A stretch of 64,000 nucleotides of DNA, taken from contig NZ_JAHZSV010000005.1 of assembly GCF_019457905.1 (NCBI RefSeq), forward strand, positions 1 to 64,000, written 5' to 3'. Below are positions 34,451 to 42,898 of the stretch, one piece after another. Below the pieces are notes generated by a model. The model worked only from the letters and a program-made list of their open reading frames with translations. It made no database searches and was not told the origin of the DNA. Source of the stretch: Flagellimonas abyssi (GTDB lineage: Bacteria > Bacteroidota > Bacteroidia > Flavobacteriales > Flavobacteriaceae). Made by a program: the position numbers and the translations under genes. Each line of letters starts with the position of its first letter. Within the stretch, counting starts at the first letter, position 1.

Positions 34451-35639
34451 ACTTTTCTTCAACTCGATTGTCATCAAAAGCGGAAGGAAGAAGTTTAGGT
34501 ATCAATTTAATAAAAATAGGCAGAAGAATCGCTCCTCCGGGCAGCATAAAAATTGCCAAGGAAGGAATACTTTTAAAAATATCGAGCAATTGATTTTGCA
34601 CTTTTTTCTTCTCTTCGTTACTCAAATCCTTCACGGTCGACTTGGATAAAAGTGCGACCAATTCCCTACTTTCGGTCAGCTCTTTTTTTAATCTTTTACT
34701 GTTTCGAAGAATTAATTTGCTCACGTTTTTGGACATCCCATCATAGAATTGAACGGCCAAATTTTTGTTGCTCAAATAGGCAATTTTATCCTTGTTTTTC
34801 TCGAAGAAATTCATCACAAAATCGAGCTCAGATTCTACTTCTTTTTTAGACTTTCCAAGGTCTTTTCCAAGACCAAAAATGTAGTCCGTTTCAGAGTAGT
34901 CCAACGTCTTATCTTCCCATATGGTCAGGCATGCCATATCCAGAAAATAATCCTTCTCATTTTTGGTGAAATTCTGGTTCAATAAATCCGAATATTCGCC
35001 TTCAAATTTTGCATTGTCAAGATCCACATAGGTAAGGGAAGACCCCAACAATTGAATCAATTTTGCATCCGATTCATGGGTCTCTTTGGAGTTGAGGGCA
35101 TGGTACACAATATTAATGGTAACATACTCCAAAAGTTGTGCATGGCTCATCATGTCTTTATCGCTTCGGAGATAAATTATGAAGATGAGAATATCTACAT
35201 AAAGTAACGAATTGGTCAAACTATTTCCGAGTGCCCTACTAAAAGTGTTGTCGCTTAAATAGATTCGGGAATCAATCAATTTTTCCAGTTGGGAAATTGT
35301 TTTTGAGCCGCTCAATATCTTGCTCAAAAACGAAATCCTGCTCACATTCAAGGATTGATAGTATTCGAATATTTTGTTGACGAAGGCCTCGAAATCGGTC
35401 TTTCCAACCTCAAAGGTATAGGTGTAGTATAAAGCGGTCAGTAGATTGATCTTGGCAATCTCGTCCTCGCTCAATGTGTGTTCCACATCTATAAACGATG
35501 GGATGCTTAAGTGGACACCGTATATGAAACCATTTGTTTTGAGTTCTCTGTACAAACTGTCAAAGTCTTCAAAACGGGAAGACTCTTGAGCTACTAGGTG
35601 ACCAAATTTGTTGATCCAGCCAGAGGCGGAAGGGTTCAT
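34449..35639 (-). CDS. LETM1-related biofilm-associated protein
   Basis: A 396-residue protein. The C terminus has the LETM1-like signature FMLPGGAILLPIFIKLIPKLLPSAFDDN, preceded by a segment with NEEKKKVQNQLLDIFKSIPSL. The N terminus (NPSASGWINKFGHL) and long helical middle match the flavobacterial family named LETM1-related biofilm-associated protein. No clear signal peptide. The function is not established beyond the association with biofilm formation. Single gene, convergent with the LytTR operon. Confidence 0.88.
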   Translation of the reverse strand: MNPSASGWINKFGHLVAQESSRFEDFDSLYRELKTNGFIYGVHLSIPSFIDVEHTLSEDEIAKINLLTALYYTYTFEVGKTDFEAFVNKIFEYYQSLNVSRISFLSKILSGSKTISQLEKLIDSRIYLSDNTFSRALGNSLTNSLLYVDILIFIIYLRSDKDMMSHAQLLEYVTINIVYHALNSKETHESDAKLIQLLGSSLTYVDLDNAKFEGEYSDLLNQNFTKNEKDYFLDMACLTIWEDKTLDYSETDYIFGLGKDLGKSKKEVESELDFVMNFFEKNKDKIAYLSNKNLAVQFYDGMSKNVSKLILRNSKRLKKELTESRELVALLSKSTVKDLSNEEKKKVQNQLLDIFKSIPSLAIFMLPGGAILLPIFIKLIPKLLPSAFDDNRVEEK

Positions 35640-35740
35640 GGATACATTTTAACGCATCAAAGTAAAACAATTTCTCTGACTTTGCTTTGGTACAGGCCAA
35701 TGACTTCGATGAAATTTTAACATTTCAAAACCAAACCGCG

Positions 35741-35760
35741 TACTACGCAGTTCCGTAGGT
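35741..35760. promoter_or_regulatory. CTACG-N6-CGTAG palindrome upstream of the TPR lipoprotein gene
   Basis: CTACG (35743-35747) and CGTAG (35754-35758) form an inverted repeat that extends loosely outward, about 35 bp before the start codon. It is a plausible operator; the binding protein is unknown. Confidence 0.4.
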
Positions 35761-35793
35761 AGGGTAGATACAAGCCCTAAAACAACAAACAAA

Positions 35794-37080
35794 ATGAAGA
35801 TAATAATACCACGTATCTGTTTATTCCTCATCTTGACGTTTCTGGTTTCTTGCGTTCAAGAACCGGAAGTGTTCAAAACAAACAAATCGGACTATGATCA
35901 CTTTTTGGTATCAGGTCCGTTAAAGACTATACCCGCTAATTTACAGTTTGAAGTAGAAGCCAACTCTGATAGTATGCAATTGCCCGGTTTGTGGAACTTG
36001 ACGGACGATAACATGCAAATTTATAAGGAAACCGGTGATGTCAAATTCTTAAAAAATTCAGCGAAGATCTTAAATAAGGCGATTGAGATGGCTACTACTG
36101 AAAAATCTGGATTTATAAGGGCTTTGTCCAATAATTACATGTTGCAGCACAGGTTCAAGGAGGCTTTGGTGCTGGCAAAAGAGGCAAGAGCTCTAGGTAC
36201 CGATTTGGAGGCGACCCAGAGTTTGCTGTTTGATATTCATATGGAATTGGGCAACTATGGGCTTGCAAACAAATACTTGGATAGCATCAAGGATGTATCA
36301 AGCTATGAATATTTGGTCAGGTTGGCTAGGTGGAACAATTTCAAGGGTCATTCTGATTCTGCCATTAAGCTCATGGAAAAAGCGACAGAGAAGGCAGAGA
36401 TTTCCCAGAATGAAGACTTGTTGTTGTGTTCCTACCTCCATTTAGCGGATTATTATGGGGCAACAGGACATATAGAAGAAGCTTACAAACTATATCTCAA
36501 GGCGCTTCAAATATCGCCACAAGATGCAAATGCAAAAAAAGGAATCGCTTGGATCGTGTATTCCCACGAAAGAAATGGTATTGAGGCACTTCGGATTTTG
36601 GACTCCATCACACAAAAGAACAAATCCCCCGAATATTATTTGTTGAAAGCAGAGATTGCAGCTTTTATTGACGATGATATGTTGAGGGTCCAGGCATTGG
36701 ATGATTATTATAAAATGGCAGGTAAAAACACGGATTATGGCGATATGTACAATGCCCATAATGTGGATTTTTTGCTGAGTATGGATGTGGAACACCGAGC
36801 TTATGAATTGGCACAGGAAGAGGTGAGTATTAGACCTACACCCCAATCTTATGGGTGGTTGGCCTACAGCCTACTTCATTTGGGAGAAAAGGAAAAATCA
36901 ATGAAGGTTATCGAAGAACACGTAATAGGTGTCACCCATGAACCTGCCGTTTTGCAACGCGCTGCCGAGATTTACAAAGCAAACGGAAAACAAGACAAGG
37001 TTAAAGCGCTAAAAGAAGAATTATTGGGGGCAACCTACGAGCTTGGCCCCATAAAGGAAGCAGAGGTTGCCAGTTTGTGA
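35794..37080 (+). CDS. TPR-repeat lipoprotein
   Basis: A 428-residue protein with a signal peptide and lipobox (LILTFLVSCVQEP) followed by many TPR-like helices (FKEALVLAKEARALGTDLEAT, GHIEEAYKLYLKALQISPQD, EKEKSMKVIEEHV). It should be an envelope scaffold protein. No catalytic domain. Monocistronic, with a strong terminator after it. Confidence 0.88.
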   Translation: MKIIIPRICLFLILTFLVSCVQEPEVFKTNKSDYDHFLVSGPLKTIPANLQFEVEANSDSMQLPGLWNLTDDNMQIYKETGDVKFLKNSAKILNKAIEMATTEKSGFIRALSNNYMLQHRFKEALVLAKEARALGTDLEATQSLLFDIHMELGNYGLANKYLDSIKDVSSYEYLVRLARWNNFKGHSDSAIKLMEKATEKAEISQNEDLLLCSYLHLADYYGATGHIEEAYKLYLKALQISPQDANAKKGIAWIVYSHERNGIEALRILDSITQKNKSPEYYLLKAEIAAFIDDDMLRVQALDDYYKMAGKNTDYGDMYNAHNVDFLLSMDVEHRAYELAQEEVSIRPTPQSYGWLAYSLLHLGEKEKSMKVIEEHVIGVTHEPAVLQRAAEIYKANGKQDKVKALKEELLGATYELGPIKEAEVASL

Positions 37081-37144
37081 ATTTCCCCCGCTAAAAGCAA
37101 GGTTGAAGACCGATAGGGTCTCGGCTTGGTTGTTGTTTTTAGGT

Positions 37145-37176
37145 ACGCCATGGTATTTTTGCCATGGCGTTTTTTT
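37145..37176 (+). terminator. Terminator after the TPR lipoprotein gene
   Basis: ACGCCATGG (37145-37153) pairs perfectly with CCATGGCGT (37162-37170), followed by seven T. It touches the stop codon of the convergent MscS gene. Confidence 0.88.
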
Positions 37177-37714
37177 AATCATCGGCAATGGCATTTTGGG
37201 TCTCGCTTTCTTGCTCTTTCAAGATTTCAATACCTTTTTGTATGACCAGATTGGTAGGGATGGTAATTCGTTTGCCATCATCCGTGCGCATAAATAGATA
37301 GAATCCGCTGATGTCCTCAACTTTTCCGGTCCAGTCAAAATCCTTGTCCATCACCCTAATTCTGTCACCCAAACGCAAAGGATGGTTAAAAAAGAGGATA
37401 ACACTTGCCGTAAGGTTGGAAAGGATGGACCATTGCGCTACGAAACCAACTCCCAATATGGCCAACATCGAGGAAATAAATACCGAAAATTCCTCGAAAT
37501 TGACTCCCCAAATCAATGAAATGCCGATAAAAGCCAGCAGATAGAACAGCAAATTGCTCAAATAAAAAATTATTTTTCTACTGTTCATATCAATGGAACT
37601 TGTTCTACCGAACCGGCGAATAGCCCTTTTGCTGAAAGAGTTGAGCGTAATGATAATGGTCAAAAGAATGATAGTGAACAAAATCTCGGATTTGAAGGAC
37701 ATAGTGTCAATCAT
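37175..37714 (-). CDS. Small MscS-type mechanosensitive channel family protein
   Basis: A 179-residue protein with an N-terminal helix, a second helix (YLSNLLFYLLAFIGISLIWG), then the MscS pore region (MLAILGVGFVAQWSILSNLTASVILFFNHPLRLGDRIRV) and a truncated beta domain (GKVEDISGFYLFMRTDDGKRITIPTN). It lacks the large C-terminal vestibule of E. coli MscS, a common short form in Flavobacteriaceae. It would release ions under osmotic downshift. Confidence 0.9.
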   Translation of the reverse strand: MIDTMSFKSEILFTIILLTIIITLNSFSKRAIRRFGRTSSIDMNSRKIIFYLSNLLFYLLAFIGISLIWGVNFEEFSVFISSMLAILGVGFVAQWSILSNLTASVILFFNHPLRLGDRIRVMDKDFDWTGKVEDISGFYLFMRTDDGKRITIPTNLVIQKGIEILKEQESETQNAIADD

Positions 37715-37786
37715 GATGCTTCTTAGTAAATTTGATTTATATTGATAAGTCTAAACTACGAATAAACCCTTTCATATTTTTAAGCC

Positions 37787-38767
37787 ATGAAAACAGATTT
37801 TGAAGAAAATTCGTGGGTAATCAACTACTCTCCCGAAAATTACTCTAATCACAAATTCTCATTGGAGAGCGATTTGTTGCTTTCAAAAGGCGATAAATCC
37901 ATTACTTGGGTAAATACCTATGGTTTGGATTACATGGAAGAGTTTAGGCAAATGGTGAACGGTAATAACCTTGACGATTTTTTACTGCGCCTGCTCTTGA
38001 ACCAAAAGATGGGAAACAAGGTCATAGTGCTGGAAGACCAGTTGTTTATTGCGGCCCGAATCCTTAAAACAGAACACGATACTATGGAGTCCGAGCAAAT
38101 GTATTTTGTGGTCTCAAAGGACTTCAATTGGTGCATCCAGGAAAAGTGGGGGGATCATTTTGATTGGATTCGCCAGCGAATATTTGAAAACAAGGGTATC
38201 ATCAGAAAAAAACGGGCAGATTACCTGCTTTTTTTTATTCTAGAGACCTTGATCACCAATTACAAAGATAAGTACGAGGAAACGGTAATCATGGAAAATG
38301 CCTTGGATGCCATCGTAAAACGTGAACCAACCCCTGAGTTTATGTTCGAGGTAGAGCAGAAAAAAGCGGTGATACAAGATTTTAAGAAAGCAGCACAAGG
38401 TCTTAGGGATATCATCATCAAGTTGGAACGAGTTCAGGTCAAAGGCTTTCACACCAAATATTTTAGTGAACTTCGTGAACAGATAAATGGCCTTATTGCC
38501 GATATCGATTCGGATATTATGGAACTCGAAAGCCAAATAAACCTCTTTTTCAGTGTCCAGGGCCACCGCTTGAATGAGGTAATGAAGACCTTGACCATCT
38601 TCTCAGTGGTGTTTATTCCCCTGACATTTTTGGCCGGCATTTACGGGATGAACTTCGAAAACATGCCCGAGTTAAGGTCACCTTATGGTTATTTTATTCT
38701 ATTGGGCGTAATGCTCATAGTCACCATAATATCTATAGTCATTTTTAAGCGGAAAAAATGGTTTTGA
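37787..38767 (+). CDS. CorA-like magnesium/cobalt transporter
   Basis: A 326-residue protein of the CorA superfamily. A soluble N-terminal funnel with long helices is followed by two transmembrane helices at the C terminus. The signature GMN occurs in IYGMNFENMPEL between them, and the C terminus is basic (FKRKKWF). It probably takes up Mg2+ as a pentamer. Divergent from the MscS-like gene by 72 bp. Confidence 0.92.
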   Translation: MKTDFEENSWVINYSPENYSNHKFSLESDLLLSKGDKSITWVNTYGLDYMEEFRQMVNGNNLDDFLLRLLLNQKMGNKVIVLEDQLFIAARILKTEHDTMESEQMYFVVSKDFNWCIQEKWGDHFDWIRQRIFENKGIIRKKRADYLLFFILETLITNYKDKYEETVIMENALDAIVKREPTPEFMFEVEQKKAVIQDFKKAAQGLRDIIIKLERVQVKGFHTKYFSELREQINGLIADIDSDIMELESQINLFFSVQGHRLNEVMKTLTIFSVVFIPLTFLAGIYGMNFENMPELRSPYGYFILLGVMLIVTIISIVIFKRKKWF

Positions 38768-38854
38768 TGGATTGAATTACTTCTTTTTGATGGCTTAGTG
38801 ATTCCTCTTTGTCATCCAATGATAAACATCATATTCTTGAAAAACACAGCTCGG

Positions 38855-38862
38855 TAGATTTG
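38855..38862 (+). promoter_or_regulatory. -7 box of the OmpW promoter
   Basis: TAGATTTG is a perfect TAnnTTTG match 26 bp before the OmpW start codon. A TTG at 38837-38839 is slightly too close for an ideal -33. Confidence 0.5.
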
Positions 38863-38887
38863 TCTCATCATTATTAAATAATACACG

Positions 38888-39535
38888 ATGAGAAAAAGAA
38901 TACTTGTAGCGGCTATCGCTGTAATGGGATTAACAAACTTGGCAGTGGCACAAGATGCCCCGGCGGACAATAGCGGAAAATGGCAATTTAGATTAAGGGG
39001 AATCGTGGTCTCCCCAGATGAAAGCGCGGATATTGAAGCCATTGGTGGGGATGTGGATATTTCCACCTCAATTGTTCCTGAATTTGACATTACCTACTTC
39101 TTTGATGACAATTGGTCGATGGAATTGATTTTGGGAACTACAAAACATGATGTCAAGGCAGTAGAGACTGCCGTAGGAGAAATCGATTTGGGCCACGTTT
39201 GGTTGTTGCCCCCGACACTTACAGGTCAATACCATTTTACCGGAGGTAATTTGGTCCCCTATGTCGGGGCAGGGGTGAACCTTACCTTATTTTACGGTGT
39301 TGATGAAGGACCGACGGTTGATGATATCAACTATGATACGGCTGTTGGCTTTGCACTTCAAGGTGGGTTTGATTATATGTTGAACGATAAATGGTTTTTG
39401 AACTTTGATGTTAAGAAGCTCTTCCTGAACACCACTGCCACCGTTGATGCTACAAGCGCCCTGGGAGCTACCGTAGACGCAGACGTAGATATCAACCCTT
39501 GGATTTTTGGGTTTGGGATAGGTCTTAAACTTTAA
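38888..39535 (+). CDS. OmpW-family outer membrane protein
   Basis: A 215-residue protein with a signal peptide (ILVAAIAVMGLTNLAVAQ) and an eight-stranded OmpW barrel: WQFRLRGIVVSPDE, VPEFDITYFFDDNWSMELIL, LPPTLTGQYHF, LVPYVGAGVNLTLFY and the final IFGFGIGLKL. OmpW proteins form small hydrophobic channels and respond to stress or iron in other bacteria. Followed by a strong terminator. Confidence 0.92.
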   Translation: MRKRILVAAIAVMGLTNLAVAQDAPADNSGKWQFRLRGIVVSPDESADIEAIGGDVDISTSIVPEFDITYFFDDNWSMELILGTTKHDVKAVETAVGEIDLGHVWLLPPTLTGQYHFTGGNLVPYVGAGVNLTLFYGVDEGPTVDDINYDTAVGFALQGGFDYMLNDKWFLNFDVKKLFLNTTATVDATSALGATVDADVDINPWIFGFGIGLKL

Positions 39536-39568
39536 TATTCGATTGTTTTTTTAGGTAATCTAAGTTTT

Positions 39569-39605
39569 GAAGGTGGTTTGGCTTTGCCGACCACCTTCTT
39601 TTTTA
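39569..39605. terminator. Terminator between OmpW and the anti-sigma gene
   Basis: GAAGGTGGT (39569-39577) pairs with ACCACCTTC (39590-39598), followed by a T run. It serves OmpW and possibly the convergent anti-sigma gene. Confidence 0.82.
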
Positions 39606-40406
39606 AGAGCCTACGGCGCCAAGGGTGTACAATTGCTCCAATGTTGGTGTTTCGCTACCACCTTCGGGTTCCAAAGTAATACCAAAGGCTTCCGATTCAT
39701 TCGCGTTTTCCAATGTAAATAACTTAGTGTCCACCGATGCAAAATCATCCAATAATCCAATGCTGGTGGGTGTTAGTGGGTCCAGTTTTAGGGACCAGAC
39801 CTGATAGGTGAAACCTTCGGGTGGTTCTGGAAGCCCTTTGGCGTCAATAATCACTTTGCTTTCTTCTTTGTTCCAATAGGCTTTTGCATAAGAAGAAGGG
39901 GACACCGTTTGTCCACCAAGTGCAATCACCGTAACGTTTTGGTCTCTAATACTCTCAAGAAGCGATTCTTTATAAGTGATTTCCTCTTGGGTATCCGAGA
40001 GTATATCCTCTAGACTTTGTTTCTCTTTGTTGGTAAGCTCTATTTCCGATTGTAGTTTGGAATTCTCCGTATACATCCAAAACAATCCGACGGCCAACAG
40101 CACCGATGCTGCCCATCCCAAATAACTGCCCCAAGAGGTTCCCTTGCCGGAGGTACCTTCAGGTATAAATGGAATAACATCATCTATTCGTGCTTTTATC
40201 TTGGTAAAACCATCCGAAGGCATCTTCGGTGATGCGGCTTCGGTAACTGCAAGAATGGCTCGCTCTATAGCCTCTATCTCACTCCTTATTTCAGGGTATT
40301 GAATAGCATAATGTTGCACCTCCAAGTTTTCCTCCGTGGACAATGCTCCTGCAACATACAGTTCCAATTTTCCAGACGCTATGTATTCTTTCACATCCAT
40401 GCTCAT
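39603..40406 (-). CDS. RskA-like anti-sigma factor
   Basis: A 267-residue protein with an N-terminal cytoplasmic anti-sigma region (YIASGKLELYVAGALSTEENLEV), a single transmembrane helix (YLGWAASVLLAVGLFWMY), a coiled-coil stretch (residues 105-150) and a C-terminal extracytoplasmic RskA domain (GGQTVSPSSYAKAYWNKEESKVIIDAKGL, YQVWSLKLDPLTPTSIG, EPEGGSETPTLEQL). It would hold the adjacent ECF sigma factor inactive. The reading frames overlap by 4 bp (ATGA), which favours balanced expression. Confidence 0.92.
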   Translation of the reverse strand: MSMDVKEYIASGKLELYVAGALSTEENLEVQHYAIQYPEIRSEIEAIERAILAVTEAASPKMPSDGFTKIKARIDDVIPFIPEGTSGKGTSWGSYLGWAASVLLAVGLFWMYTENSKLQSEIELTNKEKQSLEDILSDTQEEITYKESLLESIRDQNVTVIALGGQTVSPSSYAKAYWNKEESKVIIDAKGLPEPPEGFTYQVWSLKLDPLTPTSIGLLDDFASVDTKLFTLENANESEAFGITLEPEGGSETPTLEQLYTLGAVGS

Positions 40407-40930
40407 GCCATATTTTTTCTAATATTTGAAATACAGCTTCTTATTCTCGTTTTGATGGTGCCAACTGGCGTATCCAGCTCTTTGGCAGCTTCTTTTTGTG
40501 TATAGCCTTTAAAATAAAGCATATCAATTAGTAAAATGCACTTTTCCTTTAATCCTTTTAATAAAGACTGAAGCCCAATAGTGTCCATTCTATCATTAAG
40601 GTCTTCGCCGTTTTCATAGATACCTACGAGAGAATCTACGGGGAGGTTCTTTTTTTGATTTTTATGGGTTTTTGAGCGCACTTCGTCGATTGCGGCGTTA
40701 CGGGCTATGTTCAAGATCCATGTGAAAAAACGGCCTTTGGAAGTGTCGTACTGGTCCGATTTTTCCCAGATTTTCACGAATACATCTTGACAGATTTCTT
40801 GGGAACGCTCCGTATCCTTCACAATTACATTGATTACCCCACATATATTTTCAGCGTACATGTTGTACAAAGCTTCAAAGGCAGCACTGTCCTTTTTCTG
40901 AAATTTTTCTATGAGGTTGTCCAATTGCAT
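40403..40930 (-). CDS. ECF RNA polymerase sigma factor (SigK-like)
   Basis: A 175-residue ECF sigma factor. Region 2 reads FQKKDSAAFEALYNMYAENI to SKGRFFTWILNIARNAAIDEVRS, and region 4 reads LKEKCILLIDMLYFKGYTQKEAAKELDTPVGTIKTRIRS. The group matches sigma factors paired with RskA-type anti-sigma factors, which is encoded immediately downstream. The regulon is not visible here. Confidence 0.94.
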   Translation of the reverse strand: MQLDNLIEKFQKKDSAAFEALYNMYAENICGVINVIVKDTERSQEICQDVFVKIWEKSDQYDTSKGRFFTWILNIARNAAIDEVRSKTHKNQKKNLPVDSLVGIYENGEDLNDRMDTIGLQSLLKGLKEKCILLIDMLYFKGYTQKEAAKELDTPVGTIKTRIRSCISNIRKNMA

Positions 40931-40971
40931 AACCGGTTGGTTAAAGATATAAAAAGTTGGCTGTGTTTGTG

Positions 40972-41274
40972 CTATTCAATATTGATTCCCTTCAGCACCA
41001 ATGTTTTCCATTCGGGATGTTCTTTCAGATATTTGGCAACAAAGGGACACAACGGTATGAGCGTCCAATCTTCCTTTTTGATATGCTCCAGAGTTTGTTT
41101 GATGAGTTCAGAGCCTATGCCTTGGCCTTCGTGCCCTGGGGGGACTTCGGTATGGGTAAGGTATATTTTTTCTTTGGCTTTGATATATTCAATTTTTGCT
41201 ATATCGCCATTATCCAGTTCAAACTGGAACCTTTTGGCGGATTCGTTGTCTACAAGTTGATATTGCTTTTCCAC
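40972..41274 (-). CDS. YjdJ-like small N-acetyltransferase
   Basis: A 100-residue single-domain acetyltransferase of the Gcn5-like YjdJ family (PF14542). Motifs are RFQFELDNGDIAKIEYI, IYLTHTEVPPGHEGQGIGSELIKQTLEHIK with the acetyl-CoA loop, and IPLCPFVAKYLKEHPEW. It lies 17 bp downstream of a YjdI-type iron-sulfur protein gene, the same pairing as yjdI-yjdJ of E. coli. Confidence 0.9.
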   Translation of the reverse strand: MEKQYQLVDNESAKRFQFELDNGDIAKIEYIKAKEKIYLTHTEVPPGHEGQGIGSELIKQTLEHIKKEDWTLIPLCPFVAKYLKEHPEWKTLVLKGINIE

Positions 41275-41291
41275 AAAATTTTAGTGATTGG

Positions 41292-41489
41292 TTATCGGTA
41301 GCTTAATGCGCCCGATGGACATTTTGAGATTTGTTGTTTCAATTGTTCGGTGGATGCGTTTTCGGCTTGTATCCAAGGTTTTTCTTTGGGGTTATAGACC
41401 TTTGGCAACATTTTCACGCAAATTCCGGCATGTTGGCAAAGTTCAGGTTTCCAGATCACGGCTATTTCCCCGTTAGAATATTCTTTCAT
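41292..41489 (-). CDS. YjdI-like divergent 4Fe-4S mono-cluster protein
   Basis: A 65-residue protein of the Fer4_19 family. Cluster-ligand cysteines are visible in ELCQHAGICVKML and SKCPSGALSYR. The opening EYSNGEIAVIWKPELC is typical. ATG 41489 (MKEYSN) is preferred to 41498. It pairs with the YjdJ acetyltransferase gene; the joint function is unknown. Confidence 0.9.
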   Translation of the reverse strand: MKEYSNGEIAVIWKPELCQHAGICVKMLPKVYNPKEKPWIQAENASTEQLKQQISKCPSGALSYR

Positions 41490-41510
41490 AGCACACAAAT
41501 TGAAATAAAA

Positions 41511-41536
41511 AAAGAGCTGCCCGAAAGCAGCTCTGA
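41511..41536 (-). terminator. Terminator after sodC
   Basis: On the minus strand AGAGCTGC pairs with GCAGCTCT around a 6-nt loop and is followed by seven T. It ends the superoxide dismutase transcript. Confidence 0.88.
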
Positions 41537-41543
41537 ATAGTTT

Positions 41544-42131
41544 TTATTGAATGATACCTGTACAAGCGATTCTTGCACCGGCAGCTCCGGATGGTTGGGA
41601 GGTATAATCATCCACTCCTTGATGAACGATTACTGCTTTGCCCAAAATGTTTTTCTTTTCGTCATCGCAACCAATGCACCATTCGTCCGTAGAAAAATCT
41701 ACTGTTGCGTTTCCATCTGCATCTGCGGTAAAGTTACCGATGTCACCTTTGTGGTAACCATCTTCAGCTCCCCATTTACCGTGCTTTTCAAAAGTTGGGT
41801 TCCAGTGTCCTCCTGTTGATTTTCCATCTGCGGAAGAACAATCTGCTTTTTCATGAAGGTGAATGGCATGTTCGCCTTCATCAAGCCCTGTAAAGGTAGC
41901 TTTCATAGTAACATTTCCATTCTCTTGGGTAAAAACAACCTCACCGTTCACATTACTGTCGCTTTTAGGTTCCATGCTAAATGTAATGGATTCAGGTTCA
42001 GTAGTTTCAACCATTTGATCCACGGTTTCTTCAACTTCCTCAGTTGCTTCTTCTGTTTCTTTTTTAGCTTGTTTGCAGCTAAACGCAGTTATAAATACTA
42101 GCGCTAACGCTATTGCTTGTATACTTTTCAT
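41544..42131 (-). CDS. sodC: Cu-Zn superoxide dismutase lipoprotein
   Basis: A 195-residue periplasmic or membrane-anchored enzyme that dismutates superoxide. The signal peptide ends in FITAFSCKQ, giving a lipidated cysteine, followed by a Glu-rich linker. Metal ligands appear in HAIHLHEKADC and GGHWNPTFEKHGKWG, then YHKGDIGN, and VIVHQGVDDY. The disulfide partner cysteine and the conserved arginine are in GAAGARIACTGII. An inserted EWCIGCDDEKK segment with two extra cysteines is unusual for SodC. Single gene with its own terminator. Confidence 0.95.
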   Translation of the reverse strand: MKSIQAIALALVFITAFSCKQAKKETEEATEEVEETVDQMVETTEPESITFSMEPKSDSNVNGEVVFTQENGNVTMKATFTGLDEGEHAIHLHEKADCSSADGKSTGGHWNPTFEKHGKWGAEDGYHKGDIGNFTADADGNATVDFSTDEWCIGCDDEKKNILGKAVIVHQGVDDYTSQPSGAAGARIACTGIIQ

Positions 42132-42199
42132 TAAAATGAGTTTTTAGATTAACCACTAAGTTAGGTATTATTTATGCCGCTGTCAACCATTCACGTGCT

Positions 42200-42898
42200 C
42201 TATTGATCAGTTTTTTTGCCCTTAAACAATCCTCTTAAATCTGGATTGTAAAAAATGGCCAACTGTAACCTGTCATAAACAGCATTGGCAAACTGATTTC
42301 TCAAGTAACCTAACTGCACACTGGTGTTTTCGGTAACATTCACACCAACAGCACCATACAGCCTGTTTTGGCCAAATAGATTATCCTGTAGATTGATGAA
42401 CAATTCATCATAAAAATTCAGAAAGAACGTATTGGTCAATGGCAGGGTCATTTGAATCCGATAACGCGCCCGATGTTGTGTATCGGTGGTTTCCCCAAAA
42501 TCCAAAAAACGCTGCTCCAAGCGGTAACGGTGCTCAAAAAGAAATTCCCAGACTTTGTTTTTGAGTATAAATTGTTCAAAAATCCGATGCTCCTTTGAAT
42601 TGATCTCGCCTTCAAACTCATAAAAATTATTATCGGTATCAATAAACGCATAACCTCCTGTTGCAATAGCATTTGGATCGATATGGTAATTAAGTCCCGT
42701 TCTCAACAACATTTGGTTAAAGTTGCTCGTGGTCTCATAAAACCTAAACTGTGCCTCTGTATGAATGCTTAAACGTTCCGAAATTTTGTTGGTGCCAAAG
42801 TACATGTACCAAGCTCCCATTTCATCCTCACCAGGTTGTTGTGCATTTGCGGTTAATGTTCCTAATAGTATAAAAAGGGCAGTTAATTTTTTGATCAT
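42200..42898 (-). CDS. DUF2490 outer membrane beta-barrel protein
   Basis: A 232-residue protein with a signal peptide (LTALFILLGTLTANAQ) and amphipathic beta strands throughout, including GAWYMYFGTNKISERLSIHTEAQFRFYE and YDELFINLQDNLFGQNRLYGAVG, as in DUF2490. It is likely an outer membrane barrel of unknown role. Its start overlaps the S9 peptidase stop by 4 bp, so the genes are co-translated. Confidence 0.9.
   Translation of the reverse strand: MIKKLTALFILLGTLTANAQQPGEDEMGAWYMYFGTNKISERLSIHTEAQFRFYETTSNFNQMLLRTGLNYHIDPNAIATGGYAFIDTDNNFYEFEGEINSKEHRIFEQFILKNKVWEFLFEHRYRLEQRFLDFGETTDTQHRARYRIQMTLPLTNTFFLNFYDELFINLQDNLFGQNRLYGAVGVNVTENTSVQLGYLRNQFANAVYDRLQLAIFYNPDLRGLFKGKKTDQ

Noticed and set aside
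35747..35755. GCAGTTCCG upstream of the TPR lipoprotein as a LytTR box
   Set aside because: There is no TTTG at the 37-nt spacing and no distal partner; the CTACG palindrome explains the sequence better.
38845..38853. ACAGCTCGG upstream of OmpW as a fifth LytTR box
   Set aside because: It lies only a few bases before the -7 box, has C in the GTT core, and no partner 9-mer at the 12-bp spacing.
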